From the NCBI RefSeq assembly GCF_000282975.1, contig NZ_ALJC01000050.1, positions 1 to 64,000 on the forward strand: DNA of 64,000 bases, given 5' to 3'. Made by a program: the position numbers and the translations under genes. Below, piece after piece: positions 55,619-64,000 of the stretch (the stretch's first letter is position 1; every line of letters starts with the position of its first letter). The stretch is from Pseudomonas psychrophila HA-4. Lineage in GTDB: Bacteria > Pseudomonadota > Gammaproteobacteria > Pseudomonadales > Pseudomonadaceae. Below the pieces are notes generated by a model. The model made no database searches, was not told the origin of the DNA, and saw only the letters and a program-made list of their open reading frames with translations.

Positions 55619-55732
55619 GGTGTACTCATTGTCGTGGCAGTGAAGGGGCGACTATATAACAGCGTGGCGCGAACGGCTGACGCGCTGGTCAGATTGACCT
55701 GGGAATGCGCAATTGGTTCTCGACACCCATTC

Positions 55733-55818
55733 TGGGAGCGGGCTTGCTCGCGATGCCAACAACTCGATCTGCCTGACGCCCCTCGTCGCCCCAATCGCGG
55801 GCAAGCCCGGCTCCCACA
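55733..55818. repeat. REP-type inverted repeat
   Basis: TGGGAGCGGGCTTGCTCGCG (55733) pairs imperfectly with CGCGGGCAAGCCCGGCTCCCACA ending at 55818 (key part GCAAGCCCGGCTCCCA). It is a typical Pseudomonas REP doublet, of a different family from those at 15525 and 50646, in the promoter region of the MATE gene. Confidence 0.85.
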
Positions 55819-55885
55819 GGTTGTAAATCAATACCCGCCCTGGGCAAACATTCGCTCTACAATGCCGGTCCCCAAAGGAGCCTGC

Positions 55886-57235
55886 ATGTCTTTTCTGTTA
55901 GCTGATTGGCGCGACCGCGCAACCCATCGCCGGGTGTGGGCGCTGGCAGCGCCGATGATTTTGTCGAACATCTCCGTGCCACTGGTGGCTTTGGTCGACA
56001 GCACCGTGATCGGCCATTTGCCCCACGCACACCAACTGGGCGCGGTGGCGGTGGGCGCCAGTCTGTATATCTTCTTGGCCTGGATGATGGGCTTTCTGCG
56101 CATGGGCACCACCGGCTTTGCCGCGCAAGCCGCCGGGCGCAATGATGGCAACGCATTACGGCAAATTCTGCTCCAGGGCTTGCTGCTGGCGCTGCTGCTC
56201 TCGCTCTTTCTGGGGGCGATTGCGATTCCTTTCAGCGGCGTAGCGTTAAGCGTGATGCAGCCTTCGACCGAGCTGCATGAGCTGACGCTGGACTTCTTTC
56301 ATACCCGTTTGTTTGGCTTACCGGCGGCCTTGGCCTGTTATGCGTTGGTGGGCTGGTTTTTAGGCGCGCAAAACGCGCGGGCACCTCTGGCGATTTTGCT
56401 CACCACCAACCTGATCAATATCGTACTCAACGTGTGGTTTGTCCTCGGGCTGGACTGGGGCGTTGTCGGCTCCGCACGCGCCTCCGTGATTGCCGAATGG
56501 AGCGGTGCACTGCTCGGCCTGTGGCTAACGCGTGGCGCATTGCGGGCGTACCCAGGCAAGTTGGTCTGGGCCGCATTGCGCGTTTGGCTCAACTGGAAAC
56601 CGCTGCTGGGGGTTAACCGCGATATTTTTATCCGCAGCCTGCTGCTGCAATCGGTGTTTTTTGCCATCACGGTGCAAGGCGCGCGCTTGGGGGATGCCAC
56701 CGTAGCGGCCAATGCGCTGCTGCTCAATGGGTTGCTGCTGACGGCTCACGCACTGGACGGTTTAGCCCACGCGGTAGAAGCGCTGTGCGGGCATGCCATC
56801 GGCGCCCGTGATCGCACCGCCTTGCGCCGTTCCATGGTGGTGGCCTGCGGTTGGTCGTTGTTGGCCAGCGTGATGTTTGCCCTGTTGTTTGTGTTCGGCG
56901 GGCACCTGTTTATCACGATGCAAACCGACATTGCGAGCGTGCGCGAAACCGCCTTCAAATACTTGCCGTACTTAGCGGTATTGCCGCTGATTGCCGTGTG
57001 GAGTTACTTGCTCGACGGGCTGTTTATCGGCGCCACCCGCGCCCGCGAAATGCGCAATGCCATGCTGATCAGCGTCGTTATCGCCTTGCCCGTCGCTTGG
57101 GCGCTGCATGGTCATGGCAACCACGGGCTGTGGATAAGTTTTCTGTTGTTTATGGTGCTGCGCAGCGTGGTCCTGTGCCTGTATGCGTGGCGCATGCAGC
57201 GCAAGGATCAGTGGTTTTCGAATCCGCTGACGTGA
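55886..57235 (+). CDS. dinF: MATE-family efflux transporter, DinF subgroup
   Basis: A 449-aa inner-membrane exporter with 12 predicted segments. N-terminal signatures are ALAAPMILSNISVPLVALVDSTVIGHL and FLAWMMGFLRMGTTGFAAQAAG (key parts VDSTVIGHL and MGTTGFAAQA), typical of DinF-type MATE proteins that expel toxic organic compounds and possibly oxidants or bile salts. AAAGGAG lies 5 nt before the ATG at 55886. It is monocistronic, with a terminator for the convergent speA gene downstream. Confidence 0.92.
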   Translation: MSFLLADWRDRATHRRVWALAAPMILSNISVPLVALVDSTVIGHLPHAHQLGAVAVGASLYIFLAWMMGFLRMGTTGFAAQAAGRNDGNALRQILLQGLLLALLLSLFLGAIAIPFSGVALSVMQPSTELHELTLDFFHTRLFGLPAALACYALVGWFLGAQNARAPLAILLTTNLINIVLNVWFVLGLDWGVVGSARASVIAEWSGALLGLWLTRGALRAYPGKLVWAALRVWLNWKPLLGVNRDIFIRSLLLQSVFFAITVQGARLGDATVAANALLLNGLLLTAHALDGLAHAVEALCGHAIGARDRTALRRSMVVACGWSLLASVMFALLFVFGGHLFITMQTDIASVRETAFKYLPYLAVLPLIAVWSYLLDGLFIGATRAREMRNAMLISVVIALPVAWALHGHGNHGLWISFLLFMVLRSVVLCLYAWRMQRKDQWFSNPLT

Positions 57236-57312
57236 TCCAGTACGGGCGCCAGCCAGCGCACGCCAACCCAATGACACGCCTGATGACTTTCGACATGCAC
57301 CACGACCTAGCA

Positions 57313-57354
57313 GGCAAAAAAAACGCTGACCAGGGCGATGCACAGGTCAGCGTT
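57313..57354 (-). terminator. intrinsic terminator of speA
   Basis: AACGCTGACC (57322-57331) pairs with GGTCAGCGTT (57345-57354). Read on the minus strand the stem is followed by TTTTTTTGCC. It ends the speA transcript 30 bp after the stop codon. Confidence 0.93.
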
Positions 57355-57383
57355 GTTCACTCAGCAAGTACGGTGTCGGGCAA

Positions 57384-59300
57384 TCAGTGACTCGACAGGT
57401 ACGACGAACGCGTCAGGCCCAGACGCAGTGCGTCTAGGTACTGCGTGCGCTCTTTAACCGTGAGCTTGGCGCTGGCTACTTTGTCGCGGTAGTGAGTCAT
57501 CAACTCCTCCGGCGACAAGTGCACGTAACGCAGCATGTCTTCGATGGTGTCGTGGGTCTCGATGCCGGCGTGGTACACGCTGCCATCGGCGTTCTGGTAG
57601 ATGTTCACCGAGTCGGTATCACCGAACAGGTTGTGCATATCCCCCAGAATTTCCTGGTAAGCGCCCACCAGGAAGATACCCAGCAAGTAGTCTTCGCCTT
57701 CGTTGAGCCCGTGCACCGGCAAGCTGGTTTCGATGCTCTGCTCGTCGACGTATTGCTTTATCTTGCCGTCGGAGTCGCAGGTTAGGTCTTGCAATACGGC
57801 ACGGCGCAGCGGCTCTTCATCAAGACGGTGCAGCGGCAGAATCGGCAATACCTGGCCAATCGCCCAGGTGTCGGGCAGGCTCTGGAATACCGAGAAGTTG
57901 CAGATGTATTTGTCGGCCAGCTTGTCGTTGAGTTCGTCCAGCACTTGGCGGTGCGAACGCTGACGCGCTTTCAACGAGTTGTGCAGGCGGCGGCACACGG
58001 CGAAGTAGCATTGCTCGGCCAGGGCTTTTTCCGACAAGGTGATTTTGCCGTCAGCGTACTGGGTGGCCACGTCGCTCATGTAGTGCGTCGCGCGCCAGTA
58101 GGTTTCGGTGACCATTTCAATGTCGGTCGGACCTAGCAGGTCCACCAGCCATTGCACGGTCTCGGGCAGGTTTTCCTTGTTTTCGATCACTGGCACGTCG
58201 TCGTTGTGTTTCTCGACGTCGGTCACTTGCACCACCAGCATGGCGTGGTGCGCGGTCAGGGAGCGGCCGCTTTCCGAGAAGATGTGCGGGTGCGGCAGGC
58301 CTTGCGCGTCGCAGAACTCTTTGAGCATGCCGACCACAACACCGGCGTAGTCGTCCATGTCGTAGTTGATCGAGCTGGCATTGCGCGAGTGGGTGCCGTC
58401 GTAGTCAACGCCCAGACCGCCGCCCACATCGATGTGGTCAACCGGTAGGCCGAGGTTGCGCAGTTCGCCGTAATAACGAATCGCTTCTTTAAAGCCGTGC
58501 TGGTAGTCCGCCAGGTTGGCGATCTGCGAACCCATGTGGAAGTGCAGCAGGCGAATACCCTGATCCAGACCGGCTTCACGGAAGCGCTCAACCACGGACA
58601 GCAATTGCGCTGCCGACAAACCGAACTTGGATTTTTCGCCGCCGGTGTCAGCCCATTTGCTCGACGCCAAAGACGACAGGCGCACGCGCAGGCCAACCTG
58701 TGGCTTAACCTTGAGCGAGGCCGCCTCTTCGATCACCAAGTCCACTTCGGACTCTTTCTCGATCACGATGAACACGTTGTGACCCAGCTTCTGGCCCATC
58801 AGTGCCAGACGAATGAATTCACGGTCCTTGTAACCGTTGCAGACGATGGTGCCGCCTTTCGGCGCCAGCGCCAGCACGGCCAGCAGCTCAGGCTTGGAGC
58901 CGGCTTCAAGGCCAATCGACACGTCTTGGGTGGCGATGATGTTCTCGATCACCGCTTCTTGCTGGTTCACCTTGATGGGGTACAGCGCGGTGTACTTGCT
59001 TTGGTATTCCAAGCGTTCGATGTTGGTATCGAAAGCGCCGGTCAGTTGGCGCACTCGATCTTGCAAAATATCTGGAAAACGCACCAGCAATGGCAAGGAC
59101 AAGCCACTTTTGCGCAGTTCGTCGACTTGCTCGTACAGATCGATGGGCGAGCTGTTCGGGCCGTTCGGACGGACTTCAACGCGACCGGCTTCATTGATCG
59201 CGAAATACCCGGCCCCCCAATGGCGAATCCCGTAAACACTGCGGCTGTCCGCAACTGTCCATTGGCTGCCATCGTCTTTGCGTGTGCGTCGTACGGACAT
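57384..59300 (-). CDS. speA: biosynthetic arginine decarboxylase
   Basis: A 638-aa PLP enzyme of the alanine-racemase-fold arginine decarboxylase family, making agmatine for putrescine and spermidine. The PLP lysine is K110 in YPIKVNQQ; other motifs are [36 protein letters not shown] and CDSDGKI. Length is typical. GGGGA precedes the ATG. The order speA - SUI1 - Nudix - DUF2333 - GcbA matches PA4839 to PA4843. Confidence 0.96.
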   Translation of the reverse strand: MSVRRTRKDDGSQWTVADSRSVYGIRHWGAGYFAINEAGRVEVRPNGPNSSPIDLYEQVDELRKSGLSLPLLVRFPDILQDRVRQLTGAFDTNIERLEYQSKYTALYPIKVNQQEAVIENIIATQDVSIGLEAGSKPELLAVLALAPKGGTIVCNGYKDREFIRLALMGQKLGHNVFIVIEKESEVDLVIEEAASLKVKPQVGLRVRLSSLASSKWADTGGEKSKFGLSAAQLLSVVERFREAGLDQGIRLLHFHMGSQIANLADYQHGFKEAIRYYGELRNLGLPVDHIDVGGGLGVDYDGTHSRNASSINYDMDDYAGVVVGMLKEFCDAQGLPHPHIFSESGRSLTAHHAMLVVQVTDVEKHNDDVPVIENKENLPETVQWLVDLLGPTDIEMVTETYWRATHYMSDVATQYADGKITLSEKALAEQCYFAVCRRLHNSLKARQRSHRQVLDELNDKLADKYICNFSVFQSLPDTWAIGQVLPILPLHRLDEEPLRRAVLQDLTCDSDGKIKQYVDEQSIETSLPVHGLNEGEDYLLGIFLVGAYQEILGDMHNLFGDTDSVNIYQNADGSVYHAGIETHDTIEDMLRYVHLSPEELMTHYRDKVASAKLTVKERTQYLDALRLGLTRSSYLSSH

Positions 59301-59436
59301 CGAAGTCCCCTATATATAAGTCAAATAGCCCAACCTGAGAGCAGGCAGGCGCAGTCTAAAGAGTGAAAGTGACGTTTAGTCTGCACAGGGGTAGACCCTG
59401 ACAACGGCGCCGAGTTTAGAAACCCGCGATAACAGG

Positions 59437-59491
59437 CTCTGTGAAAACCATGGCGAGCGACAAAACACGCCCAGCGGTGGTTTTCACAGAG
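59437..59491. repeat. 14-bp perfect inverted repeat after yciH
   Basis: CTCTGTGAAAACCA (59437-59450) is the reverse complement of TGGTTTTCACAGAG (59478-59491), with a 27-nt loop. It lies between the yciH stop and the speA promoter. No U-tract follows, so it could be a weak terminator or a regulatory structure. Confidence 0.75.
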
Positions 59492-59495
59492 GCTG

Positions 59496-59867
59496 CTAGC
59501 CGCCGGATTTTTTGGCTTTGAAACCGTGCTTGACCAGCTCTGCCAACAGCAGTTCTACGTGGTCGCCCTGGATCTCGATGATGCCGTCTTTCAACGCACC
59601 GCCTGTGCCACAGCGTTTTTTTAACGCGGTGGCCAGTTCTTTGAGGGCCTCTTCGGCTAACGGCACGCCCGTAATGGTCGTGACCGTCTTGCCGCCACGG
59701 CCTTTGCTTTCACGGCGCACGCGGGCAATGCCATCACCGGCAGGGATCAGGGTTTGTTTGCAGGTACAGGCGTCTACTGGCTGACGACAGTCTGGACAGT
59801 GACGACCTGCGTCGGTGGAAAATACCAAGCCACCCAGGGCGGCGAAGGATGCGGCTTTTTTGGCCAC
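59496..59867 (-). CDS. yciH: SUI1/YciH translation initiation factor-like protein
   Basis: A 123-aa SUI1-domain protein, homologous to eIF1. An N-terminal zinc-ribbon-like cluster (CPDCRQPVDACTC) precedes the SUI1 fold (TVTTITGVPLAEEALKELA, LKKRCGTGGALKDGIIEIQGDH, HGFKAKKSGG). It may monitor start-codon selection. The likely start is GTG at 59867 with GAGG 7 nt upstream; a TTG two codons earlier is the alternative. It matches PA4840. Confidence 0.9.
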   Translation of the reverse strand: MAKKAASFAALGGLVFSTDAGRHCPDCRQPVDACTCKQTLIPAGDGIARVRRESKGRGGKTVTTITGVPLAEEALKELATALKKRCGTGGALKDGIIEIQGDHVELLLAELVKHGFKAKKSGG

Positions 59868-60071
59868 CGGCAATCCTCATATGGAGGACAAAGAATTGGC
59901 CGGTGCATGACGCTGTTGCGCCAAGGTGTACCGACCGCGAAGCCCCACTCTGGCAGGGGCAGCGCAACTCAGGCGGGAAAAGCGCCTGAGCCTGAAAAAG
60001 GTCGCGCAGTGTAACGACAAAATGGCCGCTGCCCAATAGCCAATCAGCGCAAAAAACATCTAAATCCTGTC

Positions 60072-60166
60072 GCCGCTGCCGCAGGCTGCGATAAGGGCCG
60101 CAGGACCTTCGCTTTCATTTTAAAGGCGGGGCTGCTACGCAACCGATGGCAGCCTGCGGCAGCGGC
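60072..60166. repeat. REP-type inverted repeat
   Basis: GCCGCTGCCGCAGGCTGC (60072-60089) is exactly complementary to GCAGCCTGCGGCAGCGGC (60149-60166). The right arm touches the Nudix stop codon. It likely ends the DUF2333-Nudix transcript. Confidence 0.88.
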
Positions 60167-60699
60167 TACAACGTTTCCAGATAACGCCTCAGGGCATCCA
60201 GTGAGTCCGGGCAAAAAGGCTGTTGCTCGCTTAGGCGCAACGCCTCAGCCACCGATATAAACACGGCGTGCTGAACTTCTTCCGGCTGCACCTGCAACGG
60301 GCCGTCCCAGACGCCTGAAAAAACACCGCACCACAGGTGGTTTTGCGGGCCTTCAAAGTAGAACCGCTCGTGAGCGGTCAATGGGATACCACTCACACCC
60401 AGCTCTTCTGCCAGTTCACGGGCCGCCGACTCGGCATACGTTTCGTTGGCGCCGACCATACCGCCCGCCGCCACGTCCCAAAACCCCGGGTACAGCGCTT
60501 TGCTGAGGGTGCGTTGGTGTACGCACAGTTCACCGGCAGAGTTGAATAACAGAATAAAAGTGCCGCGCCCGATCAGGCCTTTTTCACGCAGCTGATGCCG
60601 AGGCATTGCCCCGAGCACGCGATCATCGCGATCCACCCAGGCAACCTGTTCGACATCTGAGGCCGCACGGTGTGCGGCCTCAAGCGCTGAAATAGCCAT
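60166..60699 (-). CDS. Nudix hydrolase, YfcD-like
   Basis: A 177-aa Nudix enzyme with the full box GGMVGANETYAESAARELAEELGV (GX5EX7REUXEEXGU; key part RELAEELG). The preceding WVDRDDRVLGAMPRHQLREKG and QRTLSKALYPGFWD resemble the YfcD/Idi-like branch. Substrate is unknown. ATG at 60699 has AAGG 7 nt upstream, preferred over the GTG just before it. It begins 3 bp after DUF2333, so the two form an operon, as PA4841/PA4842. Confidence 0.9.
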   Translation of the reverse strand: MAISALEAAHRAASDVEQVAWVDRDDRVLGAMPRHQLREKGLIGRGTFILLFNSAGELCVHQRTLSKALYPGFWDVAAGGMVGANETYAESAARELAEELGVSGIPLTAHERFYFEGPQNHLWCGVFSGVWDGPLQVQPEEVQHAVFISVAEALRLSEQQPFCPDSLDALRRYLETL

Positions 60700-60702
60700 C
60701 AC

Positions 60703-61773
60703 TTAACCTTGTGACAGCAATTGACGAAGGTCCATGACTGCCGCGTTCGCGCGGGAAATGTAGTTGGCCATGACCAACGAGTGGTTCGCCAGCACGCCGT
60801 AGCCGCTGCCATTGAGGATCATCGGGCTCCAGACGGGTTCCTGAGCGGCTTCCAGCTCACGAATGATCTGACGCACGCTCACGGTGGCGTTCTTTTTAGC
60901 CAGCACATCCGCGAAGTCGACTTCGATGGCGCGCAGCAAGTGCGACAACGCCCAAGCTTGGCCACGGGCTTCGTAAAACACGTTGTCGATCTGCATCCAT
61001 GGGGTTTCAACGATTTCTTCATCCACCACCGGTACTTGGCCCGGTAGCAGGCTTTCAGTCTTCAGCGTGGTGTTGAGTTTGACCCGGCCAACGCTGGCCG
61101 ACAGACGTTGCGACAGCGAACCTAAGCGCGTGCCCACATCACCTAACCAGTTGTTCAGGTTGTCGGCACGTGCGTAAAACAGGGCGTTTTTCTGATTCGG
61201 GTCGGACAAGCGCGCCTGATAACGGCTCAGGGAGTTGATGCCTTCCTGGTATTCAGACTCACTGGACGGCAGCATCCAGCTCTTGTTGTCGAAGTTGAAG
61301 CGCGGCTCGGCCTTAGCCAGATCAGCGTCTTCGGCCGATTGCGACTGCGAGCGAGCGAAATCTTTGCGCAGGGCACGGGTCAGGTCACGCACCTGAACCA
61401 GCACGCCGTATTCCCAGCTCGGAATGTTGTCTAGGAGCACACCCGGCGGAAAACGATCGTTAGACAGATAACCGCCCGGCTTGTTGAGCAAGGTACCGGC
61501 TACCGTTTTCAAGGTTTCAACTGTGGTGAACCCCGGCACCATTTGCTGACCGCTTTTCTCGGCCGCCAACTGAGCGTTTTGCTGCACCGGGAACAAGTCC
61601 GGCTCCTGGCTCCAGTACCAACCCAGACCTAGGCACACCACGGCATAAATACCGACCAGCACAGCGATGGAACGGCTCAACAGGATACTTTTGAAATAGC
61701 CACGCGGCTTTGTATGAGTGTCCTTGACCGACTCGCGGGCACCGTCGCCCTCACGTTTTTTCCAGTCCAGCAT
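60703..61773 (-). CDS. DUF2333 family membrane-anchored protein
   Basis: A 356-aa protein with one N-terminal membrane helix (SIAVLVGIYAVVCLGLGWYW) after a basic cytoplasmic tail. The periplasmic body contains the DUF2333 pattern, for example PGGYLSNDRFPPGVLLDNIPSWEYGVL (key part SNDRFPPGVLLDN) and YFYEARGQAWALSHLLRAIEVDF-like segments. Function is unknown. AAGGA precedes the ATG at 61773. It is the first gene of the pair with the Nudix hydrolase. Confidence 0.9.
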   Translation of the reverse strand: MLDWKKREGDGARESVKDTHTKPRGYFKSILLSRSIAVLVGIYAVVCLGLGWYWSQEPDLFPVQQNAQLAAEKSGQQMVPGFTTVETLKTVAGTLLNKPGGYLSNDRFPPGVLLDNIPSWEYGVLVQVRDLTRALRKDFARSQSQSAEDADLAKAEPRFNFDNKSWMLPSSESEYQEGINSLSRYQARLSDPNQKNALFYARADNLNNWLGDVGTRLGSLSQRLSASVGRVKLNTTLKTESLLPGQVPVVDEEIVETPWMQIDNVFYEARGQAWALSHLLRAIEVDFADVLAKKNATVSVRQIIRELEAAQEPVWSPMILNGSGYGVLANHSLVMANYISRANAAVMDLRQLLSQG

Positions 61774-62135
61774 GGCTATGTCCTTTCAGATGCTTAAGTC
61801 AACAGTTCGACCGCAACCCTACCTCATCGTGCCTTGCTTGCACGACTTTAAATCGAGGCTAGGCGCTGTACGAAATGCTGTCGAGCCTGTTTTTAACGCA
61901 GCATAACCGAGCGCAGATACATTTCGTACAGGGCCTAAGCTGACCTGCAGCAATGCAGGGGTCATTTACACGCGGCACTATACAAATGCACAGCCTCGCC
62001 TACGAACGGCCGGACGATGGCTATTTTGGGGCATGCGCGAGTTAATTTCGTGCAGGGATAAGTTCTATTGAAAATGAGGTGCTAGCATAGAGCCACCACT
62101 CGACCCCAGCATGCCCCTTACCCAGCAGCCAGGAT
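61774..62135. promoter_or_regulatory. divergent gene-free region before gcbA
   Basis: 362 bp without a gene. CTGTACGAAATG (61866-61877) and CATTTCGTACAG (61920-61931) form a 12-bp perfect inverted repeat 42 bp apart, and a third related copy, TTTCGTGCAGGG, lies at 62047-62058. The region must hold the promoters of DUF2333 (minus) and gcbA (plus); no clear -35/-10 pair could be fixed. Confidence 0.6.
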
Positions 62136-63806
62136 ATGACCGAGCAAGAAGACACCAGCCAAGAGCGCCTAAAGCACCACTTCGCCCAGCGCGTTACTCA
62201 TCAGGCCCGACAAATTCTTGAAATTTGGCAGCGTTTGCAGACTCAGGAATGGTCGCCCCCAGGCCTCGCTGAATTTAGCGAAGCCAACCTGCGCCTGCTG
62301 CGTTTTGCCGAACGCTTTGAGCAGCCCGAGCACACGGAATTGGCGCGAGCCATCGACGAGGTGTTGCAACTGGTAGCCACCAACCGTGGCCGACTCAGCA
62401 GCGCGTTGATCACCGACCTCAACCGTTTGATGCAACGCCTGTCGCGCACCGGCCTGCGCCAAGGCGATCAACTGTCACAGACGGCATTGCCGCCGCTGCG
62501 CAAACCGGTCTACATCCTGCTGCAAGACATTGAGCGGGCAGAGCGCCTGGCCAAGCAGTTGGAGTTTTTCGAACTCAACACCTTGGCATTCGCCAGCCCC
62601 AACGCCTTCCGTCACGCCATGGCCGAACGCCATCCGGCCGCCATCGTGATGGACGTTGATTTCGCCGAAGCCGGCCAAGGCTTGGAACTGGCTGCCGAGG
62701 CCCAAATCGGCCTTGAACAAAAACTGCCCTTGCTGTTTTTCAGCCAGCACGAGACCGACACACCAACTCGGCTGGCCGCTGTGCGCGCAGGTGGCCAAGC
62801 GTTTCTGACCGGCACGCTCGAAGTCTCCAGCATGATGGAAAAAATTGAAGTGCTGACCTGCGTGGCGCAATACGAGCCGTACAAGGCGCTGATCATTGAC
62901 GACTCGCGGGCGCAGGCACTGCACACCGAGCGCCTGCTCAACACCGCAGGCATCATCACCCGTACGCTCACCGACCCGATTCAGACGATGGCCGAACTGG
63001 CTGAATTCCAGCCGGATCTGATCATCCTCGATATGTACATGCCAGCTTGCACCGGCACGGAGCTGGCCAAGGTGATTCGCCACAATGAGCGCTACGTCAG
63101 CGTGCCGATCATCTATCTGTCGGCCGAAGACGACATGGACAAACAGCTCGACGCCATGAGCGAAGGCGGCGATGACTTCTTGACCAAGCCGATCAAGCCG
63201 CGCCACCTCATTACTACTGTGCGTAACCGCGCTGCCCGCGCCCGCAACCTAAAAGCGCGCATGGTGCGCGACAGCCTGACCGGACTGTACAACCACACCC
63301 ATATCCTGCAATTGCTCGAAGACTGCACCTACCGCGCGCGCCGCGAAAATAACCCGCTGAGTTTTGCGATGCTCGACCTCGACCATTTCAAGCGCGTTAA
63401 CGACTGTTACGGCCACCCTATGGGCGACAGGGTCATTAAAAGCCTGGCCCTGTACCTCAAACAGCGCCTGCGCAAAACCGACTTTATTGGCCGTTACGGC
63501 GGTGAAGAATTTGCGATTGTCATGCCTGACACCGACCAAGAATCAGCTTACGCGGTGCTCAATCTGATTCGTGAGCGCTTCTCGGAGATTCACTACCCCG
63601 CCCAACCGTCAGACTTGCGCTGTTCGTTCAGCGCCGGAGTGGTAGAACTCAAAGGTGAGGCCGATAGTCTGTTAATGGCCGCGCAGGCTGATGAAGCGCT
63701 TTACCTTGCCAAGAAAAACGGACGCAACCAGGTCCAGCGTTTTGACCAATTAAGGCAAATTGCCACTATTTCATCTGACTCCTCCGACTTCGTCACACCG
63801 CTGTAA
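62136..63806 (+). CDS. gcbA: diguanylate cyclase response regulator, GcbA-like
   Basis: A 556-aa protein: an N-terminal helical region (about 1-115), a first receiver-like domain (about 120-245), a second true receiver (ALIIDDSRAQALHTERLL, acceptor Asp in LIILDMYMPACTG, KPIK) and a GGDEF domain with GGEEF (455-459) and an inhibitory-site RKTD (446-449). It should make c-di-GMP and be limited by product. It corresponds to PA4843 (GcbA/AdcA), which promotes surface attachment. An AGGA sits unusually close to the ATG. Confidence 0.92.
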   Translation: MTEQEDTSQERLKHHFAQRVTHQARQILEIWQRLQTQEWSPPGLAEFSEANLRLLRFAERFEQPEHTELARAIDEVLQLVATNRGRLSSALITDLNRLMQRLSRTGLRQGDQLSQTALPPLRKPVYILLQDIERAERLAKQLEFFELNTLAFASPNAFRHAMAERHPAAIVMDVDFAEAGQGLELAAEAQIGLEQKLPLLFFSQHETDTPTRLAAVRAGGQAFLTGTLEVSSMMEKIEVLTCVAQYEPYKALIIDDSRAQALHTERLLNTAGIITRTLTDPIQTMAELAEFQPDLIILDMYMPACTGTELAKVIRHNERYVSVPIIYLSAEDDMDKQLDAMSEGGDDFLTKPIKPRHLITTVRNRAARARNLKARMVRDSLTGLYNHTHILQLLEDCTYRARRENNPLSFAMLDLDHFKRVNDCYGHPMGDRVIKSLALYLKQRLRKTDFIGRYGGEEFAIVMPDTDQESAYAVLNLIRERFSEIHYPAQPSDLRCSFSAGVVELKGEADSLLMAAQADEALYLAKKNGRNQVQRFDQLRQIATISSDSSDFVTPL

Positions 63807-63858
63807 CCTAAGTGCAATAACTTCAGCCGCTTCTAACTGCGTAGTAGGCAGAATCCAC

Positions 63859-64000
63859 ATGCGTCTGAAGCTGCTAACCAACCTCAACACACTGTTGTTG
63901 GTCGCCGTGTGTCTCGCGCTAGGCGCGACTTTATGGTGGTCACAACAGGCGCTGGAACGGCCTTACGTGTTGATGGAGCGCTATCTGAGCCTCTCGCAAC
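63859..64000 (+). CDS. N-terminus of a membrane receptor, probably a CtpL-like chemoreceptor (cut by window edge)
   Basis: Only 47 codons are present. The protein begins MRLKLLTNLNTLLLVAV, a basic start and a membrane helix, then a periplasmic segment (WWSQQALERPYVLMERYLS). This fits the N-terminus of a methyl-accepting chemotaxis or sensor protein. In P. aeruginosa the gene after gcbA is ctpL (PA4844), a phosphate chemoreceptor, which supports the call by position only. The gene runs off the right edge. Confidence 0.6.
   Translation, partial: MRLKLLTNLNTLLLVAVCLALGATLWWSQQALERPYVLMERYLSLSQ

Overview
The window is a contiguous piece of a Pseudomonas chromosome. Gene content, gene order and protein similarity all recall P. 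aeruginosa blocks (PA0130-PA0133, PA0148, PA4778-PA4786, PA4293-PA4306, PA4839-PA4844), but they are arranged differently. The base composition looks lower in GC than P. aeruginosa, so a fluorescens-lineage relative is likely; the species cannot be read from the sequence. There is no rRNA, tRNA, insertion sequence, prophage or CRISPR array. Almost all of the window is ordinary coding DNA, separated by REP-type inverted repeats and intrinsic terminators.

Layout. (1) 1-4.8 kb: beta-alanine catabolism (semialdehyde dehydrogenase, omega-aminotransferase, divergent LysR regulator) followed by a RutR-like TetR regulator. (2) 4.9-10.5 kb: housekeeping genes (YigZ/IMPACT, an SDR, a ChaA-like antiporter, adenine deaminase, an MDR oxidoreductase and a small conserved protein), with a roughly 500 bp gene-free region carrying two exact DnaA boxes. 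(3) 10.5-15.5 kb: a Bcr/CflA drug exporter, then a complete copper circuit: copZ, an unknown secreted protein, copA and cueR, with CueR-type operators before copZ and copA. (4) 15.7-19.4 kb: a reactive-sulfur detoxification locus: TauE/SafE exporter, a DUF442-SQR fusion and a BigR/SqrR-type repressor, divergent from a persulfide dioxygenase, with a perfect 18 bp operator-like palindrome between. (5) 19.5-28.7 kb: RIO kinase, AraC regulator and SBF transporter, a thiolase/FabG4/MaoC lipid cassette, a MazG-like pyrophosphohydrolase with the tRNA methyltransferase CmoM, and two DUF4136 lipoproteins.

(6) 28.9-44.1 kb: a complete Tad/Flp pilus locus with its regulators: tadG, pprA, tadF, fppA, pprB, a DUF3613 gene, tadD, tadC, tadB, tadA, tadZ, rcpA, rcpC and flp, plus a stand-alone receiver protein next to flp. 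(7) 44.2-47.6 kb: a TpsB-type outer-membrane transporter with no recognisable TpsA, behind a glycine-rich repeat lipoprotein. A TTAATAC-type motif recurs before flp (twice), tadG and the glycine-rich gene, suggesting that these surface systems share a regulator, possibly PprB. (8) 47.9-57.2 kb: PBP1C and a thioester-type alpha-2-macroglobulin, which together form a periplasmic defence and repair pair, then a MATE exporter. (9) 57.4-64 kb: speA, SUI1/YciH, a Nudix hydrolase, DUF2333, a GcbA-like diguanylate cyclase and the start of a membrane receptor (probably CtpL-like) cut by the window edge.

Most interesting for follow-up: the TpsB/glycine-rich lipoprotein pair beside the Tad locus with the shared upstream motif; the unknown secreted protein inside the copper circuit; the low-GC body of tadG; and the paired DnaA boxes.
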